From: Oscillospiraceae bacterium
GTDB taxonomy: Bacteria; Bacillota; Clostridia; Oscillospirales; WRJC01
Assembly: GCA_009777355.1 (NCBI GenBank)
Contig: WRMA01000005.1
Location: forward strand, 1 to 44,021
DNA length: 44,021 nt
Direction of reading: 5' to 3'
The translations under genes and the position numbers were made by a program. The notes beneath the pieces were generated by a model. That model was not told the DNA's origin. It saw only the letters and a list, made by a program, of their open reading frames with translations, and did not search any database. Shown piece by piece: positions 39,332-44,021 of this stretch (position 1 is its first letter; each line of letters begins with the position of its first letter).

Positions 39332-39529
39332 TTGAGCGGAGAAAAAATAATAATATCAGAAGAATTACAAAAAGAGATGTTAGAATTTTTTTTAAAGACT
39401 TCTATTCCGAGAAAGAAAAAACTAAAAGCAGAACAAGAAAAAGCTCGTTTACTGTCTGAAATTGAAAATCAAAATTCAGATAGGAGTGTTGAAAATGGCA
39501 GTAAAAACGGGAATATATGTAAGAGTTAG
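39332..39529 (+). CDS. Small charged protein overlapping the recombinase start
   Basis: TTG start with RBS aggggg; 65 aa; overlaps the recombinase ORF by 35 nt. Confidence 0.5.
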   Translation: MSGEKIIISEELQKEMLEFFLKTSIPRKKKLKAEQEKARLLSEIENQNSDRSVENGSKNGNICKS

Positions 39530-40976
39530 TACAGAGGAACAAGCCCAAGAGGGATATTCAATAAGAGGGCAGACAGAAAAATTAAAATCGTATTCGCTAC
39601 TCAAAGACTGGATAATTCACGGCATTTACTCTGATGAGGGTATTTCTGGTAAAAATATTGTAGAGCGACCTGCAATCAACAGATTAATTCAAGATATTAA
39701 ATCAGGTAAAGTAAATAATGTTCTTGTTTTCAAAGTTGACAGATTAACAAGAAGTACAAAAAATTTAATTGAACTTGTTGAATTGTTTGATAAATATAAC
39801 TGTACTTTTAATTCTCTTACAGAAAGCATAGACACAGAAACACCGTCAGGACGTATGTTTTTAAAGATTATCGGCATATTCGCAGAGTTTGAACGTGAGA
39901 ATTTAGTCAGCAGATTAAAATTAGGGTTTGAGAGAAAAGCTAAAGAGGGTTACAGTTTAGCGAGTTTCGGGGCAAGTTTCGGCTATGATTTAAAAAAAGG
40001 TGAAAAGATACAGACTATAAATCAATCAGAGGCAAAAATCGTCAGAGAAATTTTCGATTTATATGTAAATCAAAATATATCAATGACAAAAATAACGGAG
40101 ATGTTAAATAACAGAAAAATAAAGCCGAAAAGAAAGGGTGAAAAATGGAGCGGAACTTCTGTAAGAAATATTTTACTAAATCCAAATTATATTGGTAAAA
40201 TTCGTTACTCAACACAGGATAAAGACCGTTATTTTGAAACAGACGGACATCATGAGCCTATTATTGAAAATAAAGTTTTTGAGTTGGCGCAGGAAAAGCT
40301 GATTAAAAATAATGCAAGATACAATAAGAAAGCTCCTGACGAAAATAATTATTTCTGCGGATTTCTATATTGTGAAAAGTGCGGAAGTACATACACGACA
40401 CATCATAGCTCGCAGATTTTAAAAAACGGCGAAAAAAAAGAATATACTTCGTATAAATGTAACGGGATAAAATATAAAGACTGCGTAACGCCTCAAATAA
40501 TCAGGGAAAAAATGAATTTTTTATTTGAAGATTATATTAAAAACACAAATATAAATGATTTTGATAATCTTAAATTAAATGCTGATAATAATAATCATGA
40601 TTTATTAAATTATATTGCAGAATGTGAAAATAAACTGAAATCATACGAAAAAAAGAAAAAACGTCTTATGGAACGGTTTATAGCAGAGGAAATAGAATTT
40701 GATAATTATAAACAGTTAATTGAAATGATTGACAGTCAATATGCAGATTTAGAAAATGAATTTATAAAAGTTAAATCTGAAATTAACGCAGAAACAAATC
40801 CTGTTATTTCAAGAGAAGATATAATTTTAAATTTAAAAGAAAACTGGCAGTATTTAGACAGTAAAGAACGAATGATTTTTCTACAGCGGTTTGTTAAAAA
40901 GATTGTGATTAACGGAGAGAAAACAAAAGATAAAAATATATTAAGTATAAAATCAGTTGAATTTAATTCTAAATAA
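39495..40976 (+). CDS. Large serine recombinase (SpoIVCA-like site-specific recombinase)
   Basis: GIYVRVSTEEQAQEGYSIRGQTEKL, VLVFKVDRLTRSTKNLIELVELF, recombinase domain GEKWSGTSVRNILLNPNYIGKIRY, zinc ribbon CEKCGSTY...YKCNG, coiled-coil; ATG 39495 with AGGAG RBS preferred over the 39462 start in the track. Confidence 0.93.
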   Translation: MAVKTGIYVRVSTEEQAQEGYSIRGQTEKLKSYSLLKDWIIHGIYSDEGISGKNIVERPAINRLIQDIKSGKVNNVLVFKVDRLTRSTKNLIELVELFDKYNCTFNSLTESIDTETPSGRMFLKIIGIFAEFERENLVSRLKLGFERKAKEGYSLASFGASFGYDLKKGEKIQTINQSEAKIVREIFDLYVNQNISMTKITEMLNNRKIKPKRKGEKWSGTSVRNILLNPNYIGKIRYSTQDKDRYFETDGHHEPIIENKVFELAQEKLIKNNARYNKKAPDENNYFCGFLYCEKCGSTYTTHHSSQILKNGEKKEYTSYKCNGIKYKDCVTPQIIREKMNFLFEDYIKNTNINDFDNLKLNADNNNHDLLNYIAECENKLKSYEKKKKRLMERFIAEEIEFDNYKQLIEMIDSQYADLENEFIKVKSEINAETNPVISREDIILNLKENWQYLDSKERMIFLQRFVKKIVINGEKTKDKNILSIKSVEFNSK

Positions 40977-40992
40977 TTATGATTTAAAAAAG

Positions 40993-41031
40993 CAGAGAAA
41001 AGTTAGATAATTTAAACTTTTCTCTGTTTTT
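40993..41031 (+). terminator. Intrinsic terminator after the large serine recombinase
   Basis: cagagaaaagtt agataattta aacttttctctg ttttt. Confidence 0.8.
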
Positions 41032-41045
41032 CAAAAGGAGTTGAG

Positions 41046-41327
41046 ATGATTATAAACACACCAGAAATAACAGATATTGATACAGTAATAAGTATATATT
41101 ACCGTTATCCAGAAATAGGTACAAAACAAATTGAGCAGATTTTCAGTAAACGCTCAAAAGCTACTGTCAGCAGACTTAAAAAATCGGCAAAAAAACAAAT
41201 GGCAGAAGATAATATTTATACTTATGGCATGTATAAAATAAATACAGAATGTGCGTATAAGGTATGGGGTATTGATGTTTTAGATTTAGAAAGGCGAAGA
41301 AATAAATTACAGAAATTAGGGTTATAA
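41046..41327 (+). CDS. Small HTH-like protein of unknown function in the mobile element
   Basis: RBS aaggag; YPEIGTKQIEQIFSKRSKATVSRLKKSAKKQ helix-turn-helix-like segment. Confidence 0.55.
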   Translation: MIINTPEITDIDTVISIYYRYPEIGTKQIEQIFSKRSKATVSRLKKSAKKQMAEDNIYTYGMYKINTECAYKVWGIDVLDLERRRNKLQKLGL

Positions 41328-41341
41328 AAAAATACAGCAGA

Positions 41342-41402
41342 GGTCTTGTTTTGAATTAAGTTTATATGATATATTACAAATATATAATTCAAGTGCAAGC
41401 CT
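41342..41402. repeat. Imperfect ~60-bp dyad upstream of the tyrosine recombinase
   Basis: ggtcttgttttgaatta...taattcaagtgcaagcc; right half recurs inverted at 42830-42851. Confidence 0.6.
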
Positions 41403-41423
41403 CTATAAAAGGAGGTTTGAAAA

Positions 41424-42564
41424 ATGCCGATATACAGGGCGAAAAATGCCAAAAAAGAGGGCTTGCAAAAATATTATGTGCGTGTAAATTATGTTTCAGA
41501 CAGCGGAGAGTATAAACAAATCACTCGTACAGCTTATGGAATTGATGTTGCAAAAGATTTAGAACGCAGGTTAGAGTATGAAATCAAAGAGCAACAAAAA
41601 ACATCTATACATAAAATGACAGTTCAACAGTTATATGAGGAATATATTTCAGTAAAAAAATATGAGGTCAGAGGAACAACTATCAATAAAACAGAAAAAA
41701 CTTTTAAAAAACATATATTGCCGATTATTAAGAAAATTAAAATTGATAAATTATCTGTTTCAGTATTGCAAGAATGGAAAATATCTATTGAAGAAAAAAA
41801 TTTAGCATTAGCAACAAAGAAAGGTTTATATTCAGAATTAAGGACAATGCTAAATTATGCGGTAAGAATGGACTATATTCCCAAACATAATTTGTCAAAA
41901 GTACGGAAATTTTAAAGATACTATGGCTATCAAAAGAGAAATGAAATTTTACACACCTGAAGAATTCAGAAAGTACATTGATATTGCGAGAAAAATCGCA
42001 TTAGAAGAACAGGAGAAGAACAAAAATCTCTATGAATGGAATTATTATGTGTTCTTTAATATTGCATTTTACACAGGATTAAGAAAAGGCGAAATACACG
42101 CTTTACGTTGGAGTGATATTGACAATAATTATTTAAGTGTTAAACGCAGTATAACGCAAAAGCTACATAAAACATATATTGAAACTCCACCTAAAAACAG
42201 GTCGTCTATGAGGACAATTCAAATTCCGTTACCGCTTATTAAGATATTAAATGAACATAAAGAAAGGCAGAAATTTTTAGGATATTTGAGCGAAGATAAC
42301 AGGGTTTTAGGTGATGAAAAATGTATAAGAGATGGTGTCATTGACAAAAGAAACAATCTTTATTCTTCATTAGCAGGGGTAAAACGAATACGAATACATG
42401 ATTTCAGACATTCTCACGCTTCATTACTTGCTAATATGGGTATAAACATTCAAGAAGTGGCTCGAAGATTAGGACACGCAAGAGTTGAAATGACATGGAA
42501 TACTTATTCCCATTTATACCCAAGAGAAGAAGAAAAGGCGATTGCAGTATTAAATGCAGTATGA
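41424..42564 (+). pseudogene. Tyrosine recombinase/integrase split by an apparent 1-nt frameshift
   Basis: ORF 41424-41915 (arm/SAM-like N-terminal) and 41923-42564 (catalytic: TGLRKGEIHALRW, HDFRHSHASLLANMG, RRLGHARVEMTWNTYSHLY). Deleting c at ~41904 restores SKVGNFKDTMAIKREMKFYTPEEF. Confidence 0.85.
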
Positions 42565-42571
42565 AAAATCG

Positions 42572-42594
42572 TACACGAATTTTACACGAATAAA
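42572..42594 (+). repeat. Integrase arm-type repeat copy 1
   Basis: tacacgaattttacacgaataaa; 21/23 identical to 42788-42810. Confidence 0.7.
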
Positions 42595-42787
42595 GTATAA
42601 TTCACTTAAATATGATTGAAATCTAAAAATGAAATTACAGGCTGAAACGATATAAAACAGGGTAGTTATGAGGATTATTTAAACCAAAATGAAACCGTTT
42701 GAAATGCTAAAAATGATTGGGTAGGAACGACCTAATTTTTTATAAAATCGTTTAAAACAGTATATTACAGAGATTAAAAATCAATCA

Positions 42788-42810
42788 TACACGAATTATA
42801 CACGAATAAG
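42788..42810 (+). repeat. Integrase arm-type repeat copy 2
   Basis: tacacgaattatacacgaataag. Confidence 0.7.
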
Positions 42811-42829
42811 AAATTTTAAAATATTAATG

Positions 42830-42851
42830 GGCTTGCATTTTGAATTATATA
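42830..42851 (-). repeat. Inverted copy of the sequence at 41381-41402
   Basis: ggcttgcattttgaattatata versus reverse complement of 41381-41402 (aggcttgcacttgaattatata). Confidence 0.65.
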
Positions 42852-42872
42852 ATTGAATAGTAAAAAAATATC

Positions 42873-42916
42873 AAGGTCAGTTTTGAAAATAAAATTTCTA
42901 AAACCGACCTTTTTTA
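42873..42916 (+). terminator. Intrinsic terminator-like hairpin
   Basis: aaggtcagtttt gaaaataaaatttct aaaaccgacctttttt. Confidence 0.6.
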
Positions 42917-43057
42917 TTGCGGAAATTTAAATCCGATAAAATTTTATCTGAAACAAAATATTCCCTCAAAAAGATATAAAAACAGTCAGCCATACAGAAA
43001 ATATGCCGTGTTTTTTATTATGTGGTTATTTCTATAATTTTATTTTAATAGAATTAA

Positions 43058-43709
<652 letters not shown>

Positions 43710-43711
<2 letters not shown>

Positions 43712-43739
43712 CTCCGTAAATGTACACATTTACGGAGTT
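43710..43739. repeat. Palindromic site 1, candidate invertase crossover site (also terminator-like)
   Basis: AACTCCGTAAATGT-AC-ACATTTACGGAGTT, perfect 14-bp arms around the dinucleotide AC. Confidence 0.7.
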
Positions 43740-43753
43740 GTTTTTATAAGAAA

Positions 43754-43782
43754 ATGTTAATTCAAAAAAGTGTTTTTGTCAA
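43754..43782 (-). promoter_or_regulatory. Minus-strand promoter inside the putative invertible segment: TTGACA-N17-TAACAT
   Basis: TGTCAA at 43777-43782 and ATGTTA at 43754-43759 on the plus strand, 17 bp apart. Confidence 0.6.
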
Positions 43783-43864
43783 CAGTTTTCGCAAAAATTA
43801 ATCGGAATTTAAATATAAATTAACAAAATTTTCTTTTTTAGGCTGTAAACTTAGTTAAAACAGG

Positions 43865-43896
43865 CTATTTCGTAAATGTGTACATTTGCGAAGTAG
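43865..43896. repeat. Palindromic site 2, candidate invertase crossover site in inverted orientation
   Basis: CTATTTCGTAAATGT-GT-ACATTTGCGAAGTAG; 17-bp CGTAAATGTGTACATTT is the exact reverse complement of 43718-43734. Confidence 0.7.
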
Positions 43897-43935
43897 TACA
43901 TTGAAAAATATAAAATTTATAAAAAGAGGTACTTT

Positions 43936-44021
43936 ATGAAACGGAAATTTACAAAGAGATTTATCAGTTTTATTTTGACAGTTGTTATGTTAATGACTTT
44001 AATTCCTTTAGCAAGTACAAC
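43936..44021 (+). CDS. Secreted protein, N-terminus only (runs off window)
   Basis: RBS aaagagg; MKRKFTKRFISFILTVVMLMTLIPLAST... signal peptide. Confidence 0.7.
   Translation, partial: MKRKFTKRFISFILTVVMLMTLIPLAST

Overview
The window looks like a chromosomal segment of an uncultured spore-forming Clostridia/Oscillospirales-type bacterium (inferred from gene content). Positions 1-39 kb are mostly ordinary genes. They include sugar-catabolism enzymes (three TIM-barrel epimerases, a UroD-like protein, a Gfo/Idh/MocA oxidoreductase, a NahK-like kinase, a sulfatase and a solute-binding protein). They also include leuS, asnS, rplJL, motAB, queH, tRNA-His, a ParA/ComFB pair and a PIN/Phd toxin-antitoxin pair. 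Many short, modular, palindromic MITE-like elements sit between genes. Three areas stand out. (1) At 7.7-16.1 kb, a two-component system is followed by an amino-acid ABC transporter. Its substrate-binding/permease fusion has a half-full-half SBP layout, its ATPase carries a degenerate RsbW-like C-terminal domain, and the next gene encodes a STAS + kinase-fold protein. This suggests a partner-switching-controlled transporter. (2) At 38.99-39.20 kb, the N-terminal part of pro-sigma-K ends abruptly at LVAHIVK and is followed by an AT-rich recombinase-rich region starting with a large serine recombinase. This is a likely new skin-like sigK-intervening element whose far end lies beyond the window. 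(3) At 43.08-44.02 kb, a small serine recombinase is followed by two oppositely oriented, dinucleotide-centred palindromes. They flank a ~156-bp segment containing a TTGACA-N17-TAACAT promoter that points away from a downstream secreted-protein gene. This looks like an invertible promoter switch captured in the apparent OFF state. All calls come from reading the sequence and supplied ORFs; no searches were run.
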